DNA from: Desulfuromusa kysingii
GTDB taxonomy: Bacteria > Desulfobacterota > Desulfuromonadia > Desulfuromonadales > Geopsychrobacteraceae
Direction of reading: 5' to 3'
DNA length: 64,000 nt
NCBI RefSeq assembly: GCF_900107645.1
Contig: NZ_FNQN01000001.1
Coordinates: forward strand, 393,390-457,389
The notes beneath the pieces were generated by a model. It saw only the letters and a list, made by a program, of their open reading frames with translations. It did not search any database and had not been told where the DNA came from. Every line of letters starts with the position of its first letter. The first letter of the stretch is position 1. Position numbers and translations under genes: made by a program. This document shows, piece by piece, positions 9,237 to 18,840 of this stretch.

Positions 9237-9327
9237 GGCGATTTTAGGAATATTCTCTACTTGGGTGGTTGAGAACCCGCGGATAACTGGTCTTTGCATG
9301 GATTGACAATGATCGGAGTGTTGGTTG

Positions 9328-11127
9328 ATGAATGAATACGCGCTTCCCGCTATAGCAATTTTGGTCGGTGTTGGTGCTCTGTGCCAGTGGGTTGCCTGGC
9401 GCGTCAGACTGCCTGCGATCATTTTCTTGTTATTGGTCGGTATTCTGGTCGGTCCAGTTCTTAACCTGTTTGACCCTCAACAACTGTTTGGTGAGCTGTT
9501 TTTCCCTTTTATCTCACTGTCGGTTGCCATCATTCTTTTTGAGGGAAGCCTGACTCTGAAATTCAAGGAAATTTTTGGATTGCAGCGGGTGGTCCGTAAT
9601 ATGGTGTCGATCGGTATGTTGGTCACTTGGATGATCACAGCGTTGGCGACCCATTTTGCCCTTGATATTTCCTGGCAGATCTCCTTTCTCTTTGGAGCCA
9701 TCACCGTTGTCACTGGACCGACAGTCATCATCCCGATGCTGAGAACTGTGCGGCCGAAGGCGTCGGTTGCAAATATTCTGCGCTGGGAAGGTATTGTTAT
9801 TGATCCGATCGGCGCTTCTCTAGCGGTCCTGGTCTACGAGTTTATTATTTCAGGGGGGGGGCACGTCGCTTTTGGTCATGCCTTGATGGTTCTCTCGCAG
9901 ATCGTCATTGTCGGGATGTTGATGGGGGCTGGCTGCGGTTATATGTTTGGCTTAGCGTTACGGCGGCACTGGCTTCCCGAATATCTGCATAGCATTGTGA
10001 CTCTGGGGTTGGTTTTGCTCAGTTTTGTCGCTTCGAATATGCTTCATGAGGAATCCGGCTTAGTGACCGTCACAGTTATGGGCATCTGGTTGGCAAATAT
10101 GAAAGATGTTGATACCGACGAGATTCTTAACTTTAAGGAAAGCCTGAGCATTCTTCTCATTTCAATGCTGTTTATCATGTTGGCTGCACGGCTCGAAGTC
10201 GCATCCTTTAAGGCGCTGGGTTGGTCAGCACTATGGGTTTTTCTGGCGATTCAATTTCTTGCCCGCCCTTTGAGCATTGTTGTGTCAACGATCGGTTCAA
10301 CGTTGACCTGGCCTGAGCGGCACCTGTTGGCTTGGATTGCACCACGGGGAATCGTCGCGGCGGCCATTTCCGCTTTGTTTGCCTTGCGCTTGGTGGATGT
10401 CGGTTTTGCTGGGGCAGAGATGCTGGTTCCTTTGACCTTTCTTGTTATCATTGGAACTGTATTGTTGCAAAGTACAACGGCGCGTATTATTGCTCTGTGG
10501 TTGGGGGTTGCAGAACCGGAACCGAAGGGGTTTCTTATTGTTGGCGCCAGCATTGTCGGGCGTGACATTGGTAAAGCGTTGATGAACAGTGGTTTCCGGG
10601 TACAACTTGCGGCAACCAGTTGGGATGATGCGACAACGGCCAAGCTGGAAGGATTACCGACCTACCACGGGAACCTGATGTCAGAGCATGCGGAGCGGCA
10701 CCTGGACTTTGTTGGTATCGGTCGATTACTGGCACTTTCTTCGTATGATAGTGTCAATATGGCGGCCGTTCTCCATTATCGTATGGAGCTGGGAAAAGAC
10801 AATGTCTATATGTTGCAATCTAAGTCTGGCGATGTGGAAAAAGTCAAACAGATACCGGCTTACCGGCGGGGGAAGCTCCTTTTTTCTGAAGGAGTGACCT
10901 ATTCCACCCTGGCTGCCAAGTTGAAGAGCGGCGGCGTCATCAAGGTCACAAAATTGACCGAAAGCTTCAGTTTTGACAATCTTCATGACGTGCATGGTGA
11001 AGATCTTATCCCCCTGTTTGCGATAGACCCACGGGAGAATATTCAAATGTTCACCCAAGAGAAGAGTATCGACCCCGGAGCGGGATGGTCGGTCATCAGT
11101 TTGGTCCCGAATCCATCCCCGTCCTGA
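9328..11127 (+). CDS. CPA1-type cation:proton antiporter with cytoplasmic RCK/TrkA-N-like domain
   Basis: 599 residues. The first 390 or so form about 12 membrane helices of the Na+(K+)/H+ exchanger fold (RLPAIIFLLLVGILVGPVLN; IILFEGSLTL; the exchanger core block GAITVVTGPTVIIPML). The C-terminal 200 residues form a soluble domain with a Rossmann start (GFLIVGASIVGRDIGKAL) and a TrkA-N-like continuation (IGRLLALSSYDSVNMAAVL), suggesting gating by a bound nucleotide. It probably exchanges Na+ or K+ for H+ at the inner membrane. The ATG at 9328 has GGAG nine bases upstream. Stands alone; convergent with glpD. Confidence 0.88.
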   Translation: MNEYALPAIAILVGVGALCQWVAWRVRLPAIIFLLLVGILVGPVLNLFDPQQLFGELFFPFISLSVAIILFEGSLTLKFKEIFGLQRVVRNMVSIGMLVTWMITALATHFALDISWQISFLFGAITVVTGPTVIIPMLRTVRPKASVANILRWEGIVIDPIGASLAVLVYEFIISGGGHVAFGHALMVLSQIVIVGMLMGAGCGYMFGLALRRHWLPEYLHSIVTLGLVLLSFVASNMLHEESGLVTVTVMGIWLANMKDVDTDEILNFKESLSILLISMLFIMLAARLEVASFKALGWSALWVFLAIQFLARPLSIVVSTIGSTLTWPERHLLAWIAPRGIVAAAISALFALRLVDVGFAGAEMLVPLTFLVIIGTVLLQSTTARIIALWLGVAEPEPKGFLIVGASIVGRDIGKALMNSGFRVQLAATSWDDATTAKLEGLPTYHGNLMSEHAERHLDFVGIGRLLALSSYDSVNMAAVLHYRMELGKDNVYMLQSKSGDVEKVKQIPAYRRGKLLFSEGVTYSTLAAKLKSGGVIKVTKLTESFSFDNLHDVHGEDLIPLFAIDPRENIQMFTQEKSIDPGAGWSVISLVPNPSPS

Positions 11128-11195
11128 GTTTCTTTTTTCCCTTCAGGGAAATTCAGATTCACCTGTTATAATGGCGACTTAAGAGCCTCTGTTTC

Positions 11196-12812
11196 CTAAA
11201 GGGCATTATTCAGCCGTTGTGTGGTCCATTGTGTCTCTTCATCCATCCGTTTTTGATCCCAGCCCAGTTCGTTTGCCATAATTTCCAGCACTCTGGTCGC
11301 CGCCAGTTTGCTTGCTTCAGTATCTAATAAAGCCAGAGGGGTCCGACGCGCAAGCACATCAATGACACGTTCGGCCAGTTCAAACCGAGCCGCATAAAGA
11401 ATCTCCGCCTCGATCACAGGGTGATTGTCGACCAATCGTGCGGCATAACCTTCGAGACTGAGGGTGGCAACTTTTGCGGCTTGATCGCCATAGGTCCGAT
11501 TCAGGTAAGCAGCGATGTCAGGAGCAAGATTGTAAGTGTTTATCAGTTCCTGCTCGCCCTGATCATTATAGTTCGCGCTGCCAAGGATCGGCAACTGTTC
11601 CGTTTGGCAGGTTGGTTTCGGTGCCGATAGCTGAAACACTTTGATGGCGTGGTCGACGGTATCCAGTGCCATTTTCCGATAGGTGGTCCATTTTCCACCG
11701 GCAATCGTTAAGAGTCCATCTTCGCTATCTTCGATGACATGATCTCGAGCCAACTTGGCAGTGTCAGCCGCTTTGGGGTCTGAAACCAGCGGGCGGAGCC
11801 CTGACCAGACCGCCTTGATGTCGCTTTTCTCGACCTTCAGGTTGAAATAACGACCGACGTGGCGCAACAGATATTCAATCTCACTCTCCAGCGGCAGTGG
11901 ATGTTCGGTCACTTCTGCGGGTTCATCTGTGGTGCCGACGATGGCGTGATCTTCCCACGGCAGGACAAACAAGACCCGGCCATCTTCAGTCTCAGGGATC
12001 ATCAGCCCTGTATCTGGTGGGGCAAAACGTTTATCCAGAATGATGTGGATGCCGGTACTGGCCGAAAGAATCTTCGCGGCCTGCGGGTTATCCATACTTC
12101 TGATATTGTCGACAAACGGACCTGTGGCATTAATGACCCCACGAGCCTTTATCTGCCAACGCTCGCCGCTCAACGAATCCTCAAGTTCTGCTCCAGAGAT
12201 TTTCCCATCGTTTTTCAGGATGGCAACCACGGCAACGTGGTTACTGATGACGGCACCCTGTTCTTCTGCGGTCAAAGCCAGAGAGAGAGCCATGCGCGCA
12301 TCGTGAAACTGACCATCGTAATAGAGAACCCCAGCCTTTAATCCTTCTGCTTTAAGTCCAGGAAAGCGTTTTAGCGCCTCTTTACGACTCAGCAAGCGGC
12401 TGTGACCGATATTTTGTTTGCCAGACAGGACGTCGTAAAATTTCAGCCCAGCAAAAACGTAAGGGACATCAATCCATTTATAAAGGGGAGTCACTAAGGC
12501 CAGGCGATTGGAGAGGTGACGAGCATTTTTAAGCAGCAGTCCTCGTTCGTGGAGGCCATCCTTCACCAGATTGTATTGCACCCGATCCAGCTTTTTAACG
12601 GCCATTTCCAGATAGCGTACTCCGCCATGGACCAGTTTCGTACTGCGACTGCTGGTCCCTTCAGCGAAGTCATTTTTTTCAACTAATGCAACTTTAAGCC
12701 CTCTGGCCGCAGCATCGAGGGCAACACCACAACCGGTTGCTCCTCCGCCGATAACTAACAGATCAAAGGTTTGCCCATTTTTAAGTTGTGCTAAATTGTT
12801 ATCTCGTTTCAT
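11196..12812 (-). CDS. glpD: Glycerol-3-phosphate dehydrogenase (FAD, respiratory)
   Basis: Oxidises glycerol-3-phosphate to dihydroxyacetone phosphate at the membrane, passing electrons to quinone. 538 residues, usual length. The N-terminal FAD motif is VIGGGATGCGVALDAA, followed by the family signature SSRSTKLVHGGVRYLE, and later GLRPLVSD and TIAGGKWTTYRKM. The start at 12812 is fixed by GGAGGCAG upstream and by the FAD motif position; a longer in-frame extension would run through glpR and is not used. glpR (12862-13650) lies 49 bp upstream on the same strand, so glpR-glpD probably form one transcript divergent from glpK. Confidence 0.95.
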   Translation of the reverse strand: MKRDNNLAQLKNGQTFDLLVIGGGATGCGVALDAAARGLKVALVEKNDFAEGTSSRSTKLVHGGVRYLEMAVKKLDRVQYNLVKDGLHERGLLLKNARHLSNRLALVTPLYKWIDVPYVFAGLKFYDVLSGKQNIGHSRLLSRKEALKRFPGLKAEGLKAGVLYYDGQFHDARMALSLALTAEEQGAVISNHVAVVAILKNDGKISGAELEDSLSGERWQIKARGVINATGPFVDNIRSMDNPQAAKILSASTGIHIILDKRFAPPDTGLMIPETEDGRVLFVLPWEDHAIVGTTDEPAEVTEHPLPLESEIEYLLRHVGRYFNLKVEKSDIKAVWSGLRPLVSDPKAADTAKLARDHVIEDSEDGLLTIAGGKWTTYRKMALDTVDHAIKVFQLSAPKPTCQTEQLPILGSANYNDQGEQELINTYNLAPDIAAYLNRTYGDQAAKVATLSLEGYAARLVDNHPVIEAEILYAARFELAERVIDVLARRTPLALLDTEASKLAATRVLEIMANELGWDQKRMDEETQWTTQRLNNAL

Positions 12813-12861
12813 TTCTGCCTCCCCTGATTTGGGGTTAAAATAATGGCGCATGAAGTCAGCG

Positions 12862-13650
12862 TCATTGTGACTGTTTGTGGCCTGGGGCAACTTTGCTCCG
12901 GACCGTATGGAGGTCGATGTTGTTTTCTGCCAGTAAGGTGACGATATGCTCAGTCGGATAAAGATCGGTGAATAGAGCGTCGATTTGGTCGATACTGCCC
13001 AAGCGGACCATTGCATTACGATCAAACTTAGTGTGATCAGTGGCGAGAAAAACCTGCCGGGAATTTTCAATAATCGCCTGGGCAACCCGCACTTCGTGGT
13101 AATCAAAATCAAGCAAGGTGCCATCAGGATCAATAGCTGAAATCCCGATAATGCCGAAATCAACCTTGAATTGCCGAATAAAGTCGATGGTGGCTTCTCC
13201 GGTAATACCGCCGTCGCGTTGGCGGACGATTCCACCTGCTATAATAATCTCAAAGGTCGGATTGCTACGGAGAATGGCGGCGACATTGAGATTGTTGGTG
13301 ATAATTTTTAAGCCGTTATGATGCAGTAATGCTTTGGCTATTTCTTCCGTTGTTGTGCCAATATTAATAAAGATGGAAGCCCGATCGGGGATGTGGTTCG
13401 CTGTCAGTTTGGCAATCTGTTGTTTCTCTTCCAGATTCATGATCTGACGGGTGCTATATTCAACATTTTCAATGCTTGAGGAAACCCCTGCTCCACCATG
13501 GTAACGGGTGAGGAGTTGTTTGTCACCGAGGCTTTTGATATCACGACGAATCGTCTGTGGGGTGACGTTGAAGTTTTGCGCTAAGGTTTCAATGGTAATA
13601 AAACCTTGTTGTTGCACCAGGGAGAGAATTTCTTGTTGGCGTTGGTTCAT
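12862..13650 (-). CDS. glpR: DeoR-family repressor of glycerol metabolism (GlpR)
   Basis: 262-residue DeoR-type regulator. N-terminal winged helix (QQEILSLVQQQGFITIETLA, then TPQTIRRDIKSL, the DeoR recognition helix) and a C-terminal sugar-phosphate sensing domain (FINIGTTTEEIA; ITNNLNVAAIL; FLATDHTKFDR). E. coli GlpR is released by glycerol-3-phosphate, and the same is expected here. Its place between glpD and glpK and the operator at 13758-13782 support the assignment. It probably controls its own transcription. Confidence 0.93.
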   Translation of the reverse strand: MNQRQQEILSLVQQQGFITIETLAQNFNVTPQTIRRDIKSLGDKQLLTRYHGGAGVSSSIENVEYSTRQIMNLEEKQQIAKLTANHIPDRASIFINIGTTTEEIAKALLHHNGLKIITNNLNVAAILRSNPTFEIIIAGGIVRQRDGGITGEATIDFIRQFKVDFGIIGISAIDPDGTLLDFDYHEVRVAQAIIENSRQVFLATDHTKFDRNAMVRLGSIDQIDALFTDLYPTEHIVTLLAENNIDLHTVRSKVAPGHKQSQ

Positions 13651-13757
13651 ATTGTTTCCAGCTCTTGGCGGTGAAAAAATTGAATGTCTATTTGTTTTTG
13701 TCCTCTGTGAGTTAGATTCAACTTTAGCCGATCTGCAAGGGAAAAACTAACAAAAAA

Positions 13758-13782
13758 TGTTCGAAAGAAAACATTTCGAACA
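13758..13782. promoter_or_regulatory. GlpR operator (inverted repeat) between glpR and glpK
   Basis: TGTTCGAAA (13758-13766) and TTTCGAACA (13774-13782) are perfect inverted copies with a 7-nt spacer. The core TTCG/CGAA matches the half-site TGTTCG known for E. coli GlpR. It sits in the 185-bp divergent region, 53 bp before the glpK start, placed to control both directions. Confidence 0.8.
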
Positions 13783-13835
13783 ATATATTTATTTTATTGT
13801 TGTAATTTGAAGATAAACGAAAAAAGGAGGAATTT

Positions 13836-15335
13836 ATGAGTGTAGGCCATATTCTTGCTATCGACCAAGGGACGACCAGCTCAAGAGCGATGATTTTTTC
13901 TCCCTCTGGCCACTGTGTCGCCGTCGCCCAACAGGAATTTCGGCAGATTTTTCCTCAGGATGGCTGGGTTGAACATGATCCAGAAGAGATCTGGCAGTCG
14001 GTCCTCAATGTTTGTCGAGAGGCTTTGGGGCAAGCGGATGAAAAGGGGATTGATGTCGTCGGCATTGGCATCACCAATCAGCGTGAGACGACCCTTGTCT
14101 GGGATCGTCAAACGGGGCGTCCTTTGTTTAATGCGATCGTCTGGCAGGATCGCCGCACTGCGGACTGGTGTGATCAACTGAAACAGGAGGGGTACGAAGA
14201 TCTGGTCAGAGAACGTTCCGGCCTGTTGCTCGATCCTTACTTCTCGGCAACGAAACTGCGCTGGATTCTCAATCATGTCGACGGGGCTCGTGCGAGGGCG
14301 GAAGCAGGGCAGCTTGCCTTTGGGACGATTGACTCGTTTCTCCTCTGGCGCTTAACCGGAGGTGCAGTCCATGCCACTGACGTCACCAATGCTTCGCGCA
14401 CCATGCTCTACAATATTTATACAGAGCAGTGGGATACCGAACTGCTGGATCTTTTTGGCATCCCTGCGGCCGTTTTGCCCGAGGTGCGCGATTGTGCTGC
14501 TGATTACGGGCTGACGGAGAAACGTTTGTTCCGACAGCGCTTGCCCATTGGTGGCATGGCTGGTGATCAACAGGCTGCTGCGATTGGTCAGGGATGTATT
14601 GAGCCGGGAATGATAAAGAGCACCTATGGAACCGGTTGCTTTATCCTTCTCAATACAGGTAAGCAAGCGTATCAATCGCAAAATCGCCTGTTGACGACAA
14701 TTGCTTATCGTGTTCAAGGGCAGACCTCCTATGCGATAGAGGGTTCGATTTTTGTCGCCGGTGCTGCTATTCAGTGGCTTCGGGATGGCATCAAGTTGGT
14801 GAGTATCGCGGCAGATGTTGAAGGTCTAGCCGGGTCTCTTGATTCCAACCGAGGTGTTTATATGGTTCCGGCTTTTACCGGGCTGGGAGCTCCACACTGG
14901 GATCCGCACGCTCGCGGCGCTATCTTTGGGTTGACCCGAGACACTGGGATCGCAGAGATTGCCCGTGCGACCCTTGAGTCTGTTGGCTATCAAACCTATG
15001 ACCTGATGACCGCGATGCAAGGGGACAGTAAAACGGTGCCCAAAACATTACGGGTTGATGGCGGCATGGCGGCAAATAACTGGTTTTTACAGTTTTTAGC
15101 GAACCTTCTGGATCTCCCGGTTGAGCGGCCCAAGGTGACAGAAACCACAGCGTTGGGGGCGGCATATTTGGCTGGGGTGCAGTTGGGATTGTTTGCATCA
15201 GTTGCTGATATTTGTAACCACTGGGAACGAGATGCCATATTCACCTCGCAACTGAGTCAAACGGAACGGGACAAGTTGTTAAAGGGGTGGCAAAAGGCAC
15301 TTTCCAGAGTTTTAGAGGGGGACAATGGACGGTGA
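13836..15335 (+). CDS. glpK: Glycerol kinase
   Basis: Phosphorylates glycerol to glycerol-3-phosphate with ATP; the product feeds GlpD. 499 residues, the usual length. FGGY-family motifs are clear: ATP-site start [53 protein letters not shown], and the C-terminal [16 protein letters not shown] and [16 protein letters not shown]. Strong ribosome site AAAGGAGG before the ATG. Divergent from glpR across the operator. No glycerol facilitator (glpF) lies next to it, which is slightly unusual. Confidence 0.97.
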   Translation: MSVGHILAIDQGTTSSRAMIFSPSGHCVAVAQQEFRQIFPQDGWVEHDPEEIWQSVLNVCREALGQADEKGIDVVGIGITNQRETTLVWDRQTGRPLFNAIVWQDRRTADWCDQLKQEGYEDLVRERSGLLLDPYFSATKLRWILNHVDGARARAEAGQLAFGTIDSFLLWRLTGGAVHATDVTNASRTMLYNIYTEQWDTELLDLFGIPAAVLPEVRDCAADYGLTEKRLFRQRLPIGGMAGDQQAAAIGQGCIEPGMIKSTYGTGCFILLNTGKQAYQSQNRLLTTIAYRVQGQTSYAIEGSIFVAGAAIQWLRDGIKLVSIAADVEGLAGSLDSNRGVYMVPAFTGLGAPHWDPHARGAIFGLTRDTGIAEIARATLESVGYQTYDLMTAMQGDSKTVPKTLRVDGGMAANNWFLQFLANLLDLPVERPKVTETTALGAAYLAGVQLGLFASVADICNHWERDAIFTSQLSQTERDKLLKGWQKALSRVLEGDNGR

Positions 15336-15401
15336 CCTCTGGAAGTTAAGGTAGAATTCCAACGGCTTGCATCTCTTCCGGGGGACCTTGGCAGATTGCG
15401 A

Positions 15402-15443
15402 CGGTAACAAACATCAATTTTTTGTCGTTGACGCTTGTTACCG
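15402..15443. repeat. 9-bp inverted repeat between convergent glpK and wrbA-like gene
   Basis: CGGTAACAA (15402-15410) and TTGTTACCG (15435-15443) flank a 24-nt loop. It lies in the 133-bp convergent gap and could end transcription in either direction, but neither side has a clean T-run. Confidence 0.35.
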
Positions 15444-15468
15444 CCTGCCATCAAAATGAACGCTGCTA

Positions 15469-16071
15469 TCAGGCTGATTGCTTTTTAGCAATTTCTGCCA
15501 CGTGCTTCCCTTGGAAACGGGCAATGGTTAATTCGTTTGCGGATGGTTGACGCCCGCCATCAGCACCCGCCAGGGTGCTTGCCCCATAGGGTGTTCCCCC
15601 GGTGATTTCAGCCATATTGGTGAGTTCAGGACAAGAGTAAGGGATGCCAACGATGATCATTCCATGATGAAATAATGTGGTATGAAACGAAGTGATGGTT
15701 GTTTCCTGCCCACCGTGTTGGGTGCCGGTAGACGTAAAGACGCTCCCCACTTTGCCAATCAGTTTCCCTGAGGCCCATAACCCTCCGGTTTGGTCGAGGA
15801 AGTTGCGCATTTGCGCGCACATATTGCCGAAACGTGTCGGTGCGCCAAAAATGATGGCATCGTAATCCGCCAACTCTTCAACGGTAGCAACTGGTGCTGT
15901 CTGATCAAGTTTGGCTCCGGCCTTCCGCGCTATCTCTTCTGGCATCGTGTCGGGTACGCGTTTAATGACAACGTCAATGCCTTCGACACTGCCAGCGCCG
16001 TCAGCGATCGCTTGTGCCATGGTTTCAATGTGACCATACATGCTGTAATAAAGAACGAGTATTTTAGTCAT
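15469..16071 (-). CDS. wrbA: WrbA-type NAD(P)H:quinone oxidoreductase
   Basis: Flavodoxin-fold enzyme that reduces quinones by two electrons using NAD(P)H. 200 residues, family length. FMN-site start [16 protein letters not shown], then [21 protein letters not shown] and [11 protein letters not shown], all typical of WrbA. The ATG at 16071 is chosen for its AGGAG upstream and because it begins directly at the first strand; the longer frame adds 12 unlikely residues. Single gene; probable role in quinone or oxidative stress handling. Confidence 0.94.
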   Translation of the reverse strand: MTKILVLYYSMYGHIETMAQAIADGAGSVEGIDVVIKRVPDTMPEEIARKAGAKLDQTAPVATVEELADYDAIIFGAPTRFGNMCAQMRNFLDQTGGLWASGKLIGKVGSVFTSTGTQHGGQETTITSFHTTLFHHGMIIVGIPYSCPELTNMAEITGGTPYGASTLAGADGGRQPSANELTIARFQGKHVAEIAKKQSA

Positions 16072-16155
16072 GTTATAACTCCTTTGCATCTGTGAAATGA
16101 GGATCACTGCCGATGTTAAGCCGATCTAGGGATAATGAATCTTGCACGCAACAAA

Positions 16156-16194
16156 AACGCCGCATCTCTGAAGTTGATTCACAAAAGCGGCGTT
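16156..16194 (-). terminator. Intrinsic terminator of the methyltransferase gene
   Basis: AACGCCGC (16156-16163) pairs with GCGGCGTT (16187-16194). Read on the minus strand the second arm runs GCGGCGTTTTTGTT, giving the T-run needed downstream of the gene ending at 16337. Confidence 0.6.
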
Positions 16195-16336
16195 AATTTT
16201 TGATGTGTTCCTTTTGTCCCACAATATTCCGCTTTTAAGAAGAGATTGCCTTGGGAATGGTGCTCTGTGTCCAAGGTGTCTTCAGTTGGTAACATCTCAA
16301 TTTTAACACTTTGTCGCCGTTTTGACATGGCTTGTT

Positions 16337-17167
16337 TCAGATTTTACTTCCAGCAAGGATAATTTTATTGCTGGAAAAGCGCTGATTAGGATATGAGCGG
16401 GCAGAAGAAATTATCTCTAGTCCGCAGTGAGTCATCAACTTGGTGAGTTGGGCGCGGGTGAAAATTTGCTTGTGACCATAAGGGGCTGTGGAATAAAAAC
16501 CGGGAAGGAACAAGCTGGTTTTTCCGGGGAGATATCGATAGCATCTTTGACTTATGCGGTAGGTAAAACAGCTTCGGGAGGGTGTATCTAGAAATAACCT
16601 CCCGCCGGGTTTGAGTAATTGACACGCTGCTTCCAGTGTCTCTTTCGGAAAATTGACATGTTCGATGACATCCCACAGGGTAATGGCATCAAAATATTGT
16701 TGATAAGTTGTTTGCCAATAGTTATCGTCAACGAGTTCGGCGTGAAGAGTTATTTCCGACATTTTCCGTGCATATTCACGCCGGATGGTGCTGGGCTCAA
16801 TGCCATGACATGATGCTCCCTGCGCATTTAAGAGTAATTGGAACTGTCCCAATCCGGCACCGATATCCAGAACTTTAGCGCCGGAAAGATGCATATGATT
16901 GAGGACAAGTTGTAATCGACTCTGGTGCAGATGAGCGTTTTCATCAGCTCGTGCTTGCAGATATTGCTGATTTTGGCTATTCAGTGGCATTGAATTATTG
17001 CGGTTTTCAGGAGTAGTATCCAGATAATTGAGGAAATGAAAGTCGCAATTGTGGCAGACATAGATCATACTGCTGATGAGATCATAGGTGGCAGCTGCGG
17101 TATGCTGGCCGCAGAGTTTACAGCGTTCGAAATTGTATTCTGATGTCGTCATAGATGACACGATCAT
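16337..17167 (-). CDS. SAM-dependent methyltransferase with N-terminal zinc-finger-like motif
   Basis: 276 residues. The N-terminus has two CxxC pairs (CKLCG, then CHNC) that probably bind zinc. Residues about 90-200 form a class I methyltransferase domain: motif I VLDIGAGLGQFQ, then HGIEPS, the post-motif WDVIEHV and LKPGGRLFLDTPS. This architecture resembles enzymes that methylate sugars or surface components, but no glycosyltransferase is adjacent and the substrate is unknown. The start is uncertain: ATG at 17167 or 17152, neither with a good ribosome site. Divergent from coaE. Confidence 0.8.
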   Translation of the reverse strand: MIVSSMTTSEYNFERCKLCGQHTAAATYDLISSMIYVCHNCDFHFLNYLDTTPENRNNSMPLNSQNQQYLQARADENAHLHQSRLQLVLNHMHLSGAKVLDIGAGLGQFQLLLNAQGASCHGIEPSTIRREYARKMSEITLHAELVDDNYWQTTYQQYFDAITLWDVIEHVNFPKETLEAACQLLKPGGRLFLDTPSRSCFTYRISQRCYRYLPGKTSLFLPGFYSTAPYGHKQIFTRAQLTKLMTHCGLEIISSARSYPNQRFSSNKIILAGSKI

Positions 17168-17236
17168 GATGAATTTTTAAATAAAGTCAAGTACCGGCTG
17201 GTTTTTATGACGCTAATTGCTGGGTGGAGAGATGAA

Positions 17237-17866
17237 ATGGAGGGAAGTGTTTTGGTTCTAGGCATTACCGGAAACATTGCTTCGGGGAAAAGTACGGTGT
17301 CAAAAGAATTGGCCCGTCGGGGTGCGGTCGTCGTGGATGCTGACCAGCTGGCTCGTGAAGTGGTTGAGGCCGGATCCGCTGCCTTACAAAAAATTGTTGC
17401 TGCCTTTGGGACTGAGGTCCTTCAACATGATGGTTGTCTGGATCGGGACAAGCTTGGGCAGATGGTCTTTGCAGACGTGAAAGTCCGGGCTATGTTGAAC
17501 CGGATTGTCCACCCTGAGATTGCGGAGAGGTCCAAGCAACGCCTTCAGGAGCTCCAACAGCGAGGGGATATTCCACTGATTGTCTACGAAGCGCCATTGT
17601 TATTTGAAGTTGGGGCAGAGAGTCGTGTGGATAAGGTTCTTGTTGTTAAGGTTGATCCGGTTGAACAACTGAGGCGGCTTCAGTTGCGCGATGGGTTGAG
17701 TGAGATGGCGGCGAAGGAGCGGATGGCGGCGCAGATGCCACAGTCGCAGAAGATTGCTCGCGCCGATTTTGTGATAGATAATTCTGGTCGTATTGAAGAG
17801 ACTCTGAGTCAAGTTGAACTTCTGTGGCCTAAGCTGGTAGCAGAGGGCCAACCCAAAGCCAGTTAA
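17237..17866 (+). CDS. coaE: Dephospho-CoA kinase
   Basis: Last step of coenzyme A synthesis: phosphorylates the 3'-hydroxyl of dephospho-CoA. 209 residues from the ATG at 17237, chosen because GGAGAG precedes it and the P-loop then starts near residue 10 (GITGNIASGKST); an ATG at 17207 is possible but has no ribosome site. CoaE signatures follow: DADQLAREV, then IVHPEI and YEAPLLFE, and QLRRLQLRDG. Length fits the family. Confidence 0.95.
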   Translation: MEGSVLVLGITGNIASGKSTVSKELARRGAVVVDADQLAREVVEAGSAALQKIVAAFGTEVLQHDGCLDRDKLGQMVFADVKVRAMLNRIVHPEIAERSKQRLQELQQRGDIPLIVYEAPLLFEVGAESRVDKVLVVKVDPVEQLRRLQLRDGLSEMAAKERMAAQMPQSQKIARADFVIDNSGRIEETLSQVELLWPKLVAEGQPKAS

Positions 17867-17971
17867 AAGGGGGCACCGAACATCTCAATTAGAGCGACTG
17901 TTTTGCGCGTTTTACCAACATCTTGTTTTCGATATTTCTCTCGGTGGTCTCCAAATCAGAGGGATCGTGTT

Positions 17972-18763
17972 TTATGATTCAACTGATGTTTCAAAAAAAT
18001 TAATGCATCGTTGTAGGACGTCTTGTTGTTGTGGGTTTTCAGCCGTTGTCAGGACGTGGGGGACATCATCACCATAGCAGTGAAATTGTTTCTGCCTACC
18101 CCCCAATTTTTTGTAAACTTTTTCTGCACTCCCTTTGGCGATTGTTTTATCCCCTGAGGATGCTAGGGTCAGGCTTGGCACTGTGATCTTGTGGATCTGG
18201 CCCGATAATTGTTTGCACAATGTATTGATCTGGGCGACCCCTTTGAGTGGACGACGCTGGTAATAAAATGGTGCTTCTTCCGGGCTGATGGTTTTGTTTT
18301 GGTAAGGGATCAAATAGCTTAACGGGGTGGCAAAAGAGGACAGTGGGTGTTTTAGTTGTAGGAACGGGGAGAGCAGAATCATCTTTTTTAAGGGTTGTTG
18401 GAGTGCTAATTTTAAGGTTAATAATGCTCCTGTGCTCAGCCCCGCCGCGCTGATCTCAAATCCCATCGCCAGTAAAGCCAGGTAGCCCCGTTCGATGGTG
18501 GCGAACCACTCTGTGGCGTGACGTGTCGCCAGATCTTCAGGCGTGGTGCCATGACCAGGGAGGCGGACACCGTAAACAGTGAACTGGTGTTGCAGGAGGA
18601 TCTCGCCGACGGCTGACATCTCTTTGGGGCTTGAACTAAAACCGTGAATGAGCAGGACTGCTTGTCCGTTGGTTTGTGTTGGTGTCAGTAAAAAGGGGAG
18701 ATTTCCTTGGTGGGTTACCCCTTCACGCTGCGCTAGCTCAATTTCTTGTTCAAACCATTGCAC
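17972..18763 (-). CDS. Alpha/beta hydrolase (carboxylesterase / lysophospholipase-like)
   Basis: 263 residues, no signal peptide, so probably cytoplasmic. Oxyanion-side motif LLIHGFSSSPKEM, nucleophile elbow GLSTG (serine near residue 116), acid in SSGDKTIAKGSA and a C-terminal histidine in GDDVPHVLT. It resembles EstD- or monoglyceride-lipase-like esterases; the substrate cannot be told. Starts with GTG at 18763, with GGGAGA upstream. It follows the iclR-type gene but a strong terminator (18791-18815) separates them. Confidence 0.85.
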   Translation of the reverse strand: MQWFEQEIELAQREGVTHQGNLPFLLTPTQTNGQAVLLIHGFSSSPKEMSAVGEILLQHQFTVYGVRLPGHGTTPEDLATRHATEWFATIERGYLALLAMGFEISAAGLSTGALLTLKLALQQPLKKMILLSPFLQLKHPLSSFATPLSYLIPYQNKTISPEEAPFYYQRRPLKGVAQINTLCKQLSGQIHKITVPSLTLASSGDKTIAKGSAEKVYKKLGGRQKQFHCYGDDVPHVLTTAENPQQQDVLQRCINFFETSVES

Positions 18764-18790
18764 GGTTGTGGAAGTCTCCCGACCAATAGA

Positions 18791-18815
18791 AAAGGCTCCC
18801 TATGCAGGAGCCTTT
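18791..18815 (-). terminator. Intrinsic terminator of the IclR-family gene
   Basis: AAAGGCTCC (18791-18799) and GGAGCCTTT (18807-18815) form a perfect 9-bp stem with a 7-nt loop; on the minus strand it ends in CCTTTTC, 26 bp after the regulator's stop. Confidence 0.75.
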
Positions 18816-18840
18816 CGTGAACCATGACGTTATCGGTCAA

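Noticed and set aside
11143-11158. TTTCCC-TTCA-GGGAAA hairpin between the antiporter and glpD
   Set aside because: The T-run lies before rather than after the stem on the plus strand and becomes an A-run on the minus strand, so it is not a convincing terminator for either gene.
12813-13235. N-terminal extension of glpD by about 140 codons
   Set aside because: It would run through glpR in another frame; the FAD motif and the GGAGG site fix the start at 12812.
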